Assembly (NCBI GenBank): GCA_951812725.1
Contig: OX638330.1
Coordinates: 2,356,001 to 2,420,000, forward strand
DNA length: 64,000 bases
Direction of reading: 5' to 3'
Source: an uncultured Caldilineaceae bacterium
Lineage (GTDB): Bacteria > Chloroflexota > Anaerolineae > Caldilineales > Caldilineaceae
Below the pieces are notes generated by a model. That model made no database searches and was not told where the DNA came from. It was given only the letters and a program-made list of their open reading frames with translations. Every line of letters starts with the position of its first letter. The stretch's first letter is position 1. Positions 55,278 to 64,000 of the stretch are shown in pieces. A program made the position numbers and the translations under genes.

Positions 55278-55291
55278 TTAAGGTATCGAGC

Positions 55292-55337
55292 AAAGGGGCG
55301 GCGATACGGGAGAATCCGAATCGCCGCCCCTTTTTTT
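55292..55337 (+). terminator. Terminator of the ilv-leu operon
   Basis: A perfect 14-bp stem AAAGGGGCGGCGAT / ATCGCCGCCCCTTT with a 14-base loop is followed by TTTTTTT (55331-55337), 15 bp after the leuA stop. Confidence 0.95.
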
Positions 55338-55406
55338 GTTTCCTGGAACTGAAAAGAAACGACCATTCAGTTCTCATCTGCTTTACAATTCAGCGGTGTT
55401 GATTTC

Positions 55407-58400
55407 ATGGCGACTCCAGACAAAAAGCCCCGGGCCACCAGATTCTGCAGAAAGGCTGAGCAATTGTATCAGCCGTTTCGCAGAGTTTTCCTCGCGCTTT
55501 TCCTACTCGGAACAATTCTGCCGCCTGCAACCGCAAAGGCACAGGATGCCTCGCCTACGTTTACGATTTCCGAGTGCGAGGAAGTCGAAGAAGAACTCCT
55601 ATTAAGTGACCTCAATCGTATCACTAGTGCCGTATTGGAACGAGACAGGAGTGGGCTAGACTTAGCCAAGATCGTCGAAGAGAATTGGAGAGAACTTGAT
55701 CTGGACAGCGTGGTGGACAAAGCTGTCGACGAGGCTACACAACGGGTTCGAGAAGAAAGAGGTACACTAGATCGGATCTTTTCCGGATGGTCGGAAGAAA
55801 AGGCGGCAGAGTTTGCTGAGGCAATCGCCAATCAGGCTTTCGACTCTCCAGAATTTCGCACAGCCATCGACAGTCTGTCCTCGGCAATCGTGGATGACTT
55901 GACCGTCGAGATTCATTTGATGACAGTGAAATCTGCTTCTTCTGCATTCTTATGTGTACAGGAATTCATCGACGCCAAGTTTTCTGACGTCATGTCGGAA
56001 GTCTTGGAGGATAGTACGAAAGCCTGGTTGGAAAGTCTTGAATTAGGAAACATTGAAGGAGAGACTGACTTTGTCGATTTGGGAGACCGGACATTGTCAT
56101 TTGTCGGCATCGGCGCAATCGTGGGCACACAAATTGCTAATGTTATTGCCAGAAGGGTCGCCCAAGGAATTCTTGGTAAAGTCGTCACGCGTATTCTTGG
56201 TAGGGCGGCCACCGCTGCCGTCCCAGTTGCAGGCTGGGTAATCGGTGGGGCCCTGATAATTTACGACGTTTATCAGGCTTGGAATGGTTCATTGCCTCAG
56301 ATTCAGGATGACCTCAAGTCTGAAGATGTGAAGCAGACCATCCGCAGTGAAATCGTTTCTGTCGTGGATCAGGAATTAACCAACTCAATGCCAGGGATCT
56401 CCCAATCAGTCACGATCGAGATTTACAGACGATGGCGGAGTTTCCTTCAGGACTTCGAGCACGTCCTGAGGCTGGCCGAAAGTAATGAAGAGTTTCGTCT
56501 CATACTGGAAGACGTTACGCCAGACCAGGTTGACAAGCTGTCCGAATTGGTTGAGGTGACAGTCGATGTACTAGGCATAGAGTGGTTGAACAGACTTATT
56601 AGCTCGGGTGAATTCAAACTTATCTTTGATCTCCCTAGAGCGTCATTCAAGATTCTTCGTGACACCGCTGATCCGGGCTTGGTCCTGAGGTGGGCCCAAG
56701 TTGCCGACGTTAGAATAGTCAGTGTAGCCGAGACGGAACTATACAAGTACACATCGCCCGAAATGGTTGGGGATCGTGAGACTCTGGAGAAGATTCTTGC
56801 ACTGGAAGATTCCTTGCTGATAAAGGACTTGATGCAGAAAGGAGTGGAAGAACGAAAGGCGTTGCTGGGATTGCCTACGGCGCAGACTAAGTGGATACTT
56901 TCGGAACTGTCTAGCCCACAGATTGACTGGGTGATCTCATATCTCTTGGATTTGCCTTCGTCCTCCCACGGCCGACTGGTGGATTTCTTAGTTCGGGATC
57001 GCGGCCTGATCTCCGTTTTGCTGGAGTCTGAGGGCTTGCAGGCCCAGTTTGCCGCTGTTCTTAGTCTTGCTGGGGATTTCAATGAAATCAATCTGATTCT
57101 AGTCGAAACGCCAGCTGAGGAAGTGGAAAAACTGTCTCTTCTCGCAAATGTGGCGTCCGAAGCATTGGATGCTGAAAAGTTAACGGACATGATTGAGTCG
57201 GGCCAGTTCAAGGAGATCCTTGCTCTTCCTGAGAAGGCCTATGAAATCCTTCGCGAAAGTGGTAGTCCGACAGTTGTCTTAGCTTGGGCCGAACTGGCTG
57301 GCGAGGCCATCGAGCAAGTAGTGGAGACAGGGCTTCACATCGTGTCGGCCCCAGAGGATTTCTCGGGGCTAGTTGAATTGGAACGAGTGCTAGAAATCGA
57401 ACACGTTGTGGCGATCCAGAGACTCATGGCGATGGATCCGAAAGAAAGAGAATCTTTGCTTCAGCTGCCGGTGGAAGAAGCAAGAAGCGCCCTATTGTCC
57501 GATCTGTCCGACGATGAGCTGTCCTGGCTCGCATCCTACCTTCCCTACCTCTCGCCTTCAGCCCGGACAATATTCGCATCGAGTATCACGAAAATGCCGG
57601 AACTCGTGCCTGTCTTGCGAACTTCTGAGGATCTGGGGCAGAGATTCCAGCGTGTTCTGGAACTTGCTGCTAACATTCCGCTCTTGAGAACCATCTTGGA
57701 TAGTGTCAACCCGAATGGTATCGCAAAGCTTTCCGATCTGGTTGTTATTGTGGAGGACTCGCTTGCTCCCGATTCGCTGCCAGAATTATTCGCTTCCGGC
57801 CAGTTTGCGAGCATACTGTCCCTCCCAGTAGAAGCGTTTAAGATCCTTGCGTGGAGCGGGAATCCAGCAGTTACAATCGAATGGGCGCAATTGGCCAGGG
57901 ACGCCATTGATAAGGTCGCCGCGACAGAGCTGTATAAGGAAGCGGACCCCGATCACTTCAGGAATCAAAAGGAACTTGACAAGGCCTTAGCTCTTGTAGG
58001 TTCGGAAACATTGACATGGTTAATTCAACTCGAACCAAAAGGGAGAGAATCTGTATTTTCATTGGATGCAGACCCCGAAATAAAGTGGCTCCACGAGTAT
58101 AGTATTGACCTGACAGAAGAAAACACGGTTTTGGTAGCACATTCAATTGACCTGAATCCGGCAATGTTGGCTGAGCTTGACAAAGAGAGTGTTGGGCAGT
58201 CTGTGAAGAGTTCGCAGAACCTCGAGCAAGCTTTGTCTTTCGTCTCTGGAAGAGTCGAGAAACCTCAAGACTGGTGGCCCACTGCATTAATGCTGTCAGG
58301 CGCGATTGACGTCTCCTCTGGAAACCAACCCTGGCAACTCTACTGGCACTACCATCAGGCGCAGTCAATCATTCTCTTGGGAGCGCTCCTTTTGCTGGCG

Positions 58401-58493
58401 GCTCTAGCGCTCTCAGTCGTCTGGCTCGGCCGCCGCCAGCACCTGCCGAAGATTCGTGACTATATAAGTCGACTCTTGGGAGGTCAAGCATAG
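55407..58493 (+). CDS. Large exported membrane-anchored repeat protein of unknown family (paralog 1)
   Basis: 1,028 residues. A signal-like segment (FLALFLLGTILPPATAKAQD, ~28-47) is followed by a helical region. A hydrophobic Gly/Ala-rich stretch at ~230-290 (FVGIGAIVG ... AAVPVAGWVIGGALIIYDVY) follows. Three ~199-residue helical repeats start near 350, 548 and 747. A C-terminal membrane helix lies at ~986-1007 (SIILLGALLLLAALALSVVW), then a basic tail. Each repeat has LxxIL...KLSxLVxxxxxxL...SGxFxxIxxLPxxxxxIL. Cys57 (SECEEVEEE) and Cys183 (FLCVQEFI) are conserved in the paralog and may form a disulfide. The protein is probably anchored with its bulk outside the cytoplasm. Function unknown. 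There is no strong ribosome site. It overlaps the next gene by one base (TAGTG). Confidence 0.75.
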   Translation: MATPDKKPRATRFCRKAEQLYQPFRRVFLALFLLGTILPPATAKAQDASPTFTISECEEVEEELLLSDLNRITSAVLERDRSGLDLAKIVEENWRELDLDSVVDKAVDEATQRVREERGTLDRIFSGWSEEKAAEFAEAIANQAFDSPEFRTAIDSLSSAIVDDLTVEIHLMTVKSASSAFLCVQEFIDAKFSDVMSEVLEDSTKAWLESLELGNIEGETDFVDLGDRTLSFVGIGAIVGTQIANVIARRVAQGILGKVVTRILGRAATAAVPVAGWVIGGALIIYDVYQAWNGSLPQIQDDLKSEDVKQTIRSEIVSVVDQELTNSMPGISQSVTIEIYRRWRSFLQDFEHVLRLAESNEEFRLILEDVTPDQVDKLSELVEVTVDVLGIEWLNRLISSGEFKLIFDLPRASFKILRDTADPGLVLRWAQVADVRIVSVAETELYKYTSPEMVGDRETLEKILALEDSLLIKDLMQKGVEERKALLGLPTAQTKWILSELSSPQIDWVISYLLDLPSSSHGRLVDFLVRDRGLISVLLESEGLQAQFAAVLSLAGDFNEINLILVETPAEEVEKLSLLANVASEALDAEKLTDMIESGQFKEILALPEKAYEILRESGSPTVVLAWAELAGEAIEQVVETGLHIVSAPEDFSGLVELERVLEIEHVVAIQRLMAMDPKERESLLQLPVEEARSALLSDLSDDELSWLASYLPYLSPSARTIFASSITKMPELVPVLRTSEDLGQRFQRVLELAANIPLLRTILDSVNPNGIAKLSDLVVIVEDSLAPDSLPELFASGQFASILSLPVEAFKILAWSGNPAVTIEWAQLARDAIDKVAATELYKEADPDHFRNQKELDKALALVGSETLTWLIQLEPKGRESVFSLDADPEIKWLHEYSIDLTEENTVLVAHSIDLNPAMLAELDKESVGQSVKSSQNLEQALSFVSGRVEKPQDWWPTALMLSGAIDVSSGNQPWQLYWHYHQAQSIILLGALLLLAALALSVVWLGRRQHLPKIRDYISRLLGGQA

Positions 58494-60424
58494 TGCAGAA
58501 GCCAAACCAGAAGCAGCGCTACAGTCTGACAGTCTCTTTTTTCATCTCGATGCTGATTTTGTCGTTGTCGCTCCCAAGTGCGGCCAGGGCCCAAAGTACC
58601 GCTCCTGGCTCCTACACATTTGAAGAATGTGACCAGGTTGACGAAGCCAGTCTCCGCGACGAATTGAACCGGATCACCCAAACGGTGGCCGCGGATGAGC
58701 AAGGTCGTCTCGATGTGGCCGGGATTGTTAGTCGCCACTGGCGAGACATGGGAATGGACTCGAGAGTAGACAACGCCGTAAATGAAGCAATCGAACTAGT
58801 AGGCAGTGATACAAGCTTCTGGGAACTGATCTGGTCGGCGTGGTCTCCTCCCAAAGCGGAGGAGTTGGCTACGAAGGTGGCTGAGGAAGCATTCGGCTCC
58901 GATGGATTCGCGAGTCGGTTCGACGAACTTTCGACTCTGGTCGCAGATGACATCGTGGAAGAGATTCGATTGGTGACGGCTAAGTCGGCGTCTTCGGCAC
59001 TGATCTGCGTGCAGGAATTCATTGGTGGACGGTTCTCAAAAACGTTAACAGCAGAGTTGAACCGGCAGATAGAGGCAGATTTGGAACTGTTGAAGCTCGA
59101 TCCGGATACTGATCAGAGCTTCCTTGACATCCTCGAGATTCATTCGAACCTCGCGGGTGGCGTCGCAGTGGTTATCGGTTCAACAATTGGGGCCGCGTTA
59201 GCCAAGAGGCTGGCCAGCGTCTTTACGAAGAATATCATTGGCCGAATCCTGTCACGTATCCTAGTAAGAGTTGCAGCTGTGGGCATCCCTTTCGTTGGTT
59301 GGATTGTCGGAGGCGCTCTTGTCGTCATTGACCTGTACAACTCCACAGATGGTGCGCTGCCTTTCATCCAAGACTCATTCCAAGAAGACACTGTCAAGAC
59401 TGAAATGCAAGAATGGATGGCTGAGGCTGTGGGTGAAGGGCTGCGACTGGAAATGCCTACTCTGGCGAGAAATGTTGCAGATAGTGCTTTCAGCCAGTGG
59501 CAGGAATTCCGCCGGAAGTTCGCTCGCGTCCTCGCATTATCCGAGACGAATCCACGCTTCAAGCAGATCCTGGACTTCACAGAGGTAGATCAACTTGCCA
59601 AGCTTTCAGAACTGGTTGCATTGGTGGAAGAGTATGAGCCGGACAGGCTGGAGGATCTGCTCAATTCAGGGCAGTTCGAGTTCATGCAAACTCTACCTGA
59701 AGAAGCATTGGAAATTTTTCGGCATTCGGGAAGTTCGGAGACTCTTATGGGTTGGGCCGAACTCGCCAGTGACCTCATTCTCAATGTGGTCCAGCACCAA
59801 TTGTATCTCGTGAGTGAAGCAGCTGACTTCGTGGACCGCGATGAATTGGAAACCGTCTTGATGCTAGAAGACGAGACAGCCATTCGTAAGTCGATGTCAC
59901 TGAACTCGGAGGAGAGAGAGGCTCTGTTGGCCCTTACATTGGAATCTGCTCGGTCCTTGCTCCTCGGCGAATTGGACACAAGCCAACTATCTCTTATCGC
60001 CGCGAGGTATCTGAAGGCACTGTCACCTCAGGATGCAGAAATTCTGGCGAATTTCGTTCTGAACAATCCGGCACTGATCTCTTTGCTCGAAAGCGAAACT
60101 GTTCAGAATGCGGTACTTCAAAGTCAGAACCTGCAGGCAGCACTTAGCTTTCTCTCAGAAGGAATGAATAGGGAGCAGTGGCCAGGCAGAGTTTTCCAAG
60201 TCTTGGAGGACTTGGGCCCCGTGCTTTCCGGCGATGTCTCCTGGCTGCTGTTCTGGGTAAAGAATGGAAGTACCATTAGCAATCCGCGCAACTTGCTCCC
60301 CATTCTAGGTGGATTGCTACTGCTGTTCCTCACTCTGAAAATCGCTTGGGGTCGTCGCCGCACGGAGGTGAGTGTAACCGTCAATGTCCCAGATCACCGC
60401 GAGGCAGACAGGGAACGAGAATGA
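58493..60424 (+). CDS. Exported membrane-anchored protein of unknown family (paralog 2)
   Basis: 643 residues with the same layout as its neighbour but only one ~199-residue repeat (from ~343). A signal peptide (FFISMLILSLSLPSAARAQS) is followed by FEECDQVDEASLRDELNRIT, then TAKSASSALICVQEFIGG (Cys46 and Cys172 match the paralog's Cys57 and Cys183), a hydrophobic segment ~218-282 (AAVGIPFVGWIVGGALVVID), the repeat, and a C-terminal membrane helix ~600-618 (LLPILGGLLLLFLTLKIAWG) with an acidic/basic tail. The start is GTG at 58493 inside the previous stop, with GGGAGG 8 bases upstream. Translation of the two is coupled, which suggests a complex. Confidence 0.75.
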   Translation: MQKPNQKQRYSLTVSFFISMLILSLSLPSAARAQSTAPGSYTFEECDQVDEASLRDELNRITQTVAADEQGRLDVAGIVSRHWRDMGMDSRVDNAVNEAIELVGSDTSFWELIWSAWSPPKAEELATKVAEEAFGSDGFASRFDELSTLVADDIVEEIRLVTAKSASSALICVQEFIGGRFSKTLTAELNRQIEADLELLKLDPDTDQSFLDILEIHSNLAGGVAVVIGSTIGAALAKRLASVFTKNIIGRILSRILVRVAAVGIPFVGWIVGGALVVIDLYNSTDGALPFIQDSFQEDTVKTEMQEWMAEAVGEGLRLEMPTLARNVADSAFSQWQEFRRKFARVLALSETNPRFKQILDFTEVDQLAKLSELVALVEEYEPDRLEDLLNSGQFEFMQTLPEEALEIFRHSGSSETLMGWAELASDLILNVVQHQLYLVSEAADFVDRDELETVLMLEDETAIRKSMSLNSEEREALLALTLESARSLLLGELDTSQLSLIAARYLKALSPQDAEILANFVLNNPALISLLESETVQNAVLQSQNLQAALSFLSEGMNREQWPGRVFQVLEDLGPVLSGDVSWLLFWVKNGSTISNPRNLLPILGGLLLLFLTLKIAWGRRRTEVSVTVNVPDHREADRERE

Positions 60425-60750
60425 AACTGATCGCCCTTGAACAGCCCCACCGCTCCGATGTCGAAGTCGGCGAGTTTCTCTTCGTTGTCGTAGTGTACGC
60501 CGCCAATATCGTAAGGGATGTCAGAGAAAACATCCGTAATCTCGTCGGCGGGCGCATGACCCATTACGAAGCACTGATCGAAAAAGCAATCGAGCAGGGC
60601 CTCGCCGACCTGGAGCAGAAAGCGGCGGATCGGGGCTATGATGGGGTCCTTGGAGTAAAATTCAGCCACCCTTTGGTCGTAGATGGTGGTGTCGAAGTAA
60701 TCCTGTACGGCAATGGTTATCGCTTGCCAGTCGAAGGAGACAATAGTTGA
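60421..60750 (+). CDS. YbjQ-like (DUF74) protein
   Basis: 109 residues. The C-terminal part GGRMTHYEALIEKAIEQGLA followed by DLEQKAADRGYDGVLGV matches the YbjQ family pattern (GGRS..Y...ARe.A...l...A...GAnaViGv). YbjQ proteins form pentameric rings, sometimes called heavy-metal-binding, with no firm function. The usual N-terminal YbjQ strands are replaced by a divergent EFLFVVVVYAANIVRDVREN segment. The ATG overlaps the stop of paralog 2 by 4 bases, so it is the third coupled gene of the operon. Confidence 0.65.
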   Translation: MKLIALEQPHRSDVEVGEFLFVVVVYAANIVRDVRENIRNLVGGRMTHYEALIEKAIEQGLADLEQKAADRGYDGVLGVKFSHPLVVDGGVEVILYGNGYRLPVEGDNS

Positions 60751-61233
60751 CGGAGAGTCCCGTACTCTGCGGGCCCTCGGTTAACTGCCTGGCCGTCTCT
60801 CGGGATTGGATCTCCTGCACCAGGTTCCAGCGGTAGTTGAGATCCTAGTGCAGCCCTCAATTCTGGCCACTGAATTGACGCGACAATCTCACCCCTTTCT
60901 AGCATTCTCATCAGGCCGAAATCGCCCTAGAGAGATTGACCTCGGTGCTGTCTGTCAGAGACCAGAATCAGGCATGTTCCTCAAACGGGCAAGAAGTTGA
61001 CGGACGGCCTTTTCTCGTGTACATTATATGTTATGATCGCGGGTTTATCCCGCCAAAATATGCCTGTAGGCAAGGTATTCGCGATTCGACAATGACGTCA
61101 TCCGGTCTTTGCAGACGCTCTTGCTTCGCATCAGTCGCTGGCTTTTGCCGCTCAGATGCAGAGAAGGTATCGCCTAATCAACTGCTCTGAATGAACGACG
61201 CGAATCGAAAGACTTTATTGGGGAGATGTCGTT
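60751..61233. other. Non-coding gap before glutamate synthase, possible promoter near 61000
   Basis: TTGACG (60997-61002) and TACATT (61020-61025) are 17 bases apart; an alternative TATGAT lies at about 61032. A small GCGGG-TTTAT-CCCGC hairpin follows near 61039. If the first is right, the leader is about 200 bases. No leader peptide or terminator was recognised, and no gene was seen. Confidence 0.35.
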
Positions 61234-64000
61234 ATGTCGGAAATGCAACTTATTCCTACCTCTTGTAAACATCCCGCGCTCCATCCCGGTACCGGACTCC
61301 CGGAAAAGCAGGGCCTCTACGATCCGCGCTACGAACACGACGCTTGCGGCGTAGGCTTCGTCGTCGACATTGAGGGCCGAAAGTCACATTCCATAGTTTC
61401 GCAAGGGTTGGAAGTGCTGTTCAATCTGGCGCATCGCGGCGCGTGCGGATGCGAGCCGAACACCGGCGACGGGGCCGGCGTCCTCATACAGATGCCCGAC
61501 AAATTCATGCAGAAGGTTGCGGATGAGGAAGGCATTGAGCTCCCGCCTGAAGGCGAGTACGCAGTGGGGATGGTATTCCTGCCGCAAAGAGGGGACTTCC
61601 GTTTCCGGTGTGAGCAGCTCTTCGAAAAGATAATTCGCTCTGAAGGCCAGACCGTGCTCGGGTGGCGCACAGTGCCGACGGTCAATGATGCGTTGGGCCA
61701 TACTGCGCGTTTGGGGGAACCGGTTGTCCGCCAGGTCTTCATCGGGCGCAATGAGGAGCGGCTGACGGGCGGTGACGACCTTGCATTTGAACGCAAGCTC
61801 TATGTGATACGCAAGTTGGCAGAGAACCAGATCCGCTACTCGCCTCTTCGCGAAGGCAGATCGTTTTATATCGCCAGTCTCTCTGCACGCACGGTTGTTT
61901 ATAAGGGGATGTTGATGGCGCCGCAGGTCGAGGGTTTCTACCCGGACTTGCAGGATGAGGACATGGAATCGGGACTGATAGTTATCCACTCCCGCTTCAG
62001 TACAAATACGTTCCCCAGTTGGGAGCGCGCTCACCCTTACCGGTACATGATCCACAATGGTGAGATCAACACGTTGCGCGGCAACGAAAACTGGATGCAT
62101 GCTCGACAGTCGCATTTTGAAAGCGAGTTGTTCGGCGACGATATCAAGAAGGTGCTGCCAATCATTCATGAGGACGGCAGCGACTCTGCCAAGTTTGACG
62201 AAACTATGGAGTTTCTCTATCTGTCCGGGCGCTCGTTGCCGCATGCGATGATGATGATGATCCCGGAGCCGTGGTCGCAGCATGAAACCATGAGCGACTC
62301 CAAAAAGGCTTTCTACGAATACCACAGCACGATGATGGAACCGTGGGACGGACCGGCCTCAATGGTATTCACGGATGGCTCGATAGTAGGCGCCGTGCTG
62401 GACCGCAACGGACTGCGCCCCTCTCGCTACTGTGTCACCAAAGACGGCATCGTGGTGATGGCGTCAGAGGTAGGTGTACTGGCAATCGAACCGGACCGCA
62501 TTCTCAAAAAGTCGCGCCTGGAACCGGGGCGGATGTTCCTTGTCGATACAGAAGAAGGACGCATTATTTCCGACGAGGAGCTGAAGGAGACGATGGCCGC
62601 GGCGCATCCTTACCGTGAATGGCTTGACGAGCACCTGGTCAGCCTGGATGAAATTCAGCAGCCGGATGTCGAAGTGCCGGGCGTTGACCATGCAACTATG
62701 CTCGAGCGACAGCAGATTTTCGGTTATACCTTCGAGCAGTTGCGTATTTTGCTTGCGCCGATGGCAACCGACGGTGTTGAAGCTCTGGGCGCCATGGGCA
62801 ACGACACACCGGCCGCAGCCCTCTCCAACCACTCGCAACTTCTGTACAACTATTTCAAGCAGCTCTTTGCCCAGGTGACCAACCCTCCCATTGACGCAAT
62901 TCGCGAGGAATTGATTACCGCTACTGAAGTCATGATGGGCACCGAGTTGAACCTTCTCGAAACCAAGCCCGAAAACTGCCACCAGCTGAAGCTGAGCCGT
63001 CCGATCCTCACCAATGAGGAACTTGCCAAAATCCAGCACATTCAACATACCGACGCAACTGGCTTCCACGCTAAGACACTGCCTATCCTCTTTGATGTGA
63101 ATGGTGGCCAAGAGGCGTTGGAGCAGGCGCTTGAGGATCTCTTCCAAGCGGCTACGGACGCTATAGAGGAAGGTATCAATATCCTGATTCTTTCGGACCG
63201 GGGCGTCGCCCCCGGCACCGCGCCCATCCCTGCCTTGCTGGCAACGTCCGGATTGCATCACCACCTGATCCGCAACGAAACACGCACTCAAACCGCTCTG
63301 GTCGTCGAATCTGGCGAACCGCGTGAGGTCCACCACCTGGCTTTGCTGATCGGTTTTGGCGCGACGGCCGTCAACCCGTATCTGGCGATGGAGACGCTGG
63401 ATCAGATGATCCAGAATCGGCTGCTCGTCGATATCGACCACGACACGGCGATTTACAACTACGTCAAGGCAGCAATGAAGGGTGTCGTCAAGGTGCTGTC
63501 GAAAATGGGCATTTCGACAATTCAGAGTTACTGCGGCGCGCAGATTTTCGAAGCGCTTGGCCTCAGCCAGAATCTGGTGGACAAATACTTTACCTGGACC
63601 TCCAGCCGCGTCGAAGGAATCGATCTGCCGGAGATCTATGACGAGATCAAGATGCGCCACGACCGGGCCTACCCTGTCCGCATCTTTGCCTCAGCCCAGA
63701 CAAACGGTCATGCGCCCGATGTTGAACACGCCGGACCGGCTGCTTCCAATGGGAATGGTCACGCCGGCCAACTGCTCTCTCCCGGCGGCGATTACCAGTG
63801 GCGCAAAGACGGCGAACTGCATCTGTTCAACCCCCGCACGGTTCACCTGCTGCAAAAGGCGGCCCGCGACAACGACTATGCCTCGTTCAAAGGCTACACG
63901 CAGGACATCGACGAGATGAATAAGGAGTGGTGCAACCTGCGCGGCTTGCTTGAGTTCAATCTCGACGGCGTAGAGAGTATTCCAATCGAAGAGGTGGAAC
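61234..64000 (+). CDS. gltB: Glutamate synthase large subunit, N-terminal ~922 residues (runs off window)
   Basis: The frame is open from ATG 61234 to the window end. The short propeptide ends before Cys38 in [20 protein letters not shown], the N-terminal nucleophile of the class II glutaminase domain (~38-430). [20 protein letters not shown] and [15 protein letters not shown] are hallmark glutaminase segments. The central domain follows (~480-770; [20 protein letters not shown] near 655). The visible end SIPIEEVE begins the FMN/2-oxoglutarate synthase domain. The full protein should be ~1,500 residues. It transfers glutamine amide nitrogen to 2-oxoglutarate to make glutamate. GGGGAG lies 9 bases before the ATG. 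Confidence 0.96.
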   Translation, partial: MSEMQLIPTSCKHPALHPGTGLPEKQGLYDPRYEHDACGVGFVVDIEGRKSHSIVSQGLEVLFNLAHRGACGCEPNTGDGAGVLIQMPDKFMQKVADEEGIELPPEGEYAVGMVFLPQRGDFRFRCEQLFEKIIRSEGQTVLGWRTVPTVNDALGHTARLGEPVVRQVFIGRNEERLTGGDDLAFERKLYVIRKLAENQIRYSPLREGRSFYIASLSARTVVYKGMLMAPQVEGFYPDLQDEDMESGLIVIHSRFSTNTFPSWERAHPYRYMIHNGEINTLRGNENWMHARQSHFESELFGDDIKKVLPIIHEDGSDSAKFDETMEFLYLSGRSLPHAMMMMIPEPWSQHETMSDSKKAFYEYHSTMMEPWDGPASMVFTDGSIVGAVLDRNGLRPSRYCVTKDGIVVMASEVGVLAIEPDRILKKSRLEPGRMFLVDTEEGRIISDEELKETMAAAHPYREWLDEHLVSLDEIQQPDVEVPGVDHATMLERQQIFGYTFEQLRILLAPMATDGVEALGAMGNDTPAAALSNHSQLLYNYFKQLFAQVTNPPIDAIREELITATEVMMGTELNLLETKPENCHQLKLSRPILTNEELAKIQHIQHTDATGFHAKTLPILFDVNGGQEALEQALEDLFQAATDAIEEGINILILSDRGVAPGTAPIPALLATSGLHHHLIRNETRTQTALVVESGEPREVHHLALLIGFGATAVNPYLAMETLDQMIQNRLLVDIDHDTAIYNYVKAAMKGVVKVLSKMGISTIQSYCGAQIFEALGLSQNLVDKYFTWTSSRVEGIDLPEIYDEIKMRHDRAYPVRIFASAQTNGHAPDVEHAGPAASNGNGHAGQLLSPGGDYQWRKDGELHLFNPRTVHLLQKAARDNDYASFKGYTQDIDEMNKEWCNLRGLLEFNLDGVESIPIEEVE

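Noticed and set aside
62464..63660. 398-codon minus-strand open frame opposite gltB
   Set aside because: The plus-strand frame is a clear glutamate synthase from 61234 to the window end.

Overview
The window is a bacterial chromosome segment of moderately high GC. Its gene content suggests Chloroflexota, perhaps an Anaerolineae/Caldilineales-like lineage; this is an inference. The grounds are a LysW-type alpha-aminoadipate lysine pathway, a giant He_PIG/SH3 secreted protein, many catabolic genes (sulfatases, Gfo/Idh, PhyH, enolase superfamily, amidohydrolases) and long repeat-rich intergenic stretches. No rRNA, tRNA, CRISPR array or prophage was seen.

Region 1 (1-14.2 kb) has mixed metabolic genes: the end of a PrsW-like protease with zinc ribbons, a Gfo/Idh oxidoreductase, NAD synthase, a DEAD-box helicase, a RibD/DHFR-like reductase, a kinase-like phosphotransferase beside a class III aminotransferase, and a minus-strand set of three amidohydrolases with an MscS channel and a Rieske protein. 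Region 2 (14.2-16.9 kb) is a repeat graveyard: two ISAs1 transposase relics, 146/156-bp tandem repeats, and a 600-bp non-autonomous element that has inserted into one relic. Region 3 (16.9-25.6 kb) has a promoter-led pair (unknown protein + PhyH oxygenase), a methyltransferase, a sulfatase, another repeat field, an aldo/keto reductase, an enolase-superfamily dehydratase and a VOC protein. Region 4 (25.8-33.7 kb) is one secreted protein of about 2,600 residues.

Region 5 (34.5-41.3 kb) is the first half of lysine biosynthesis by the aminoadipate route: homocitrate synthase, homoaconitase large and small subunits, a NUDIX gene, two adjacent repeat elements, then lysW, lysX and lysY. A strong promoter and a textbook ribosome-mediated attenuator, with a Lys-rich leader peptide, precede the first gene. 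Region 6 (41.4-49.0 kb) has a small membrane protein, a MOSC protein, an asymmetric heterodimeric ABC exporter, a second sulfatase and a coiled-coil nuclease-like protein.

Region 7 (49.3-55.3 kb) is the branched-chain amino acid operon ilvB-ilvN-ilvC-(46-aa ORF)-leuA. It again begins with a leader peptide, here very rich in Leu/Val/Ile, and a terminator, and it ends at a perfect 14-bp terminator. Region 8 (55.4-60.8 kb) is an overlapping three-gene operon: two large paralogous exported, membrane-anchored proteins of unknown function and a YbjQ-like protein. This is the best candidate here for an undescribed system. The window ends inside the large subunit of glutamate synthase.

Three points stand out: the paired lys and ilv attenuators, the paralogous membrane-protein operon, and a MITE-like repeat family with inverted ends, a target duplication that can be reconstructed, and a core hairpin whose base pairs covary between copies.
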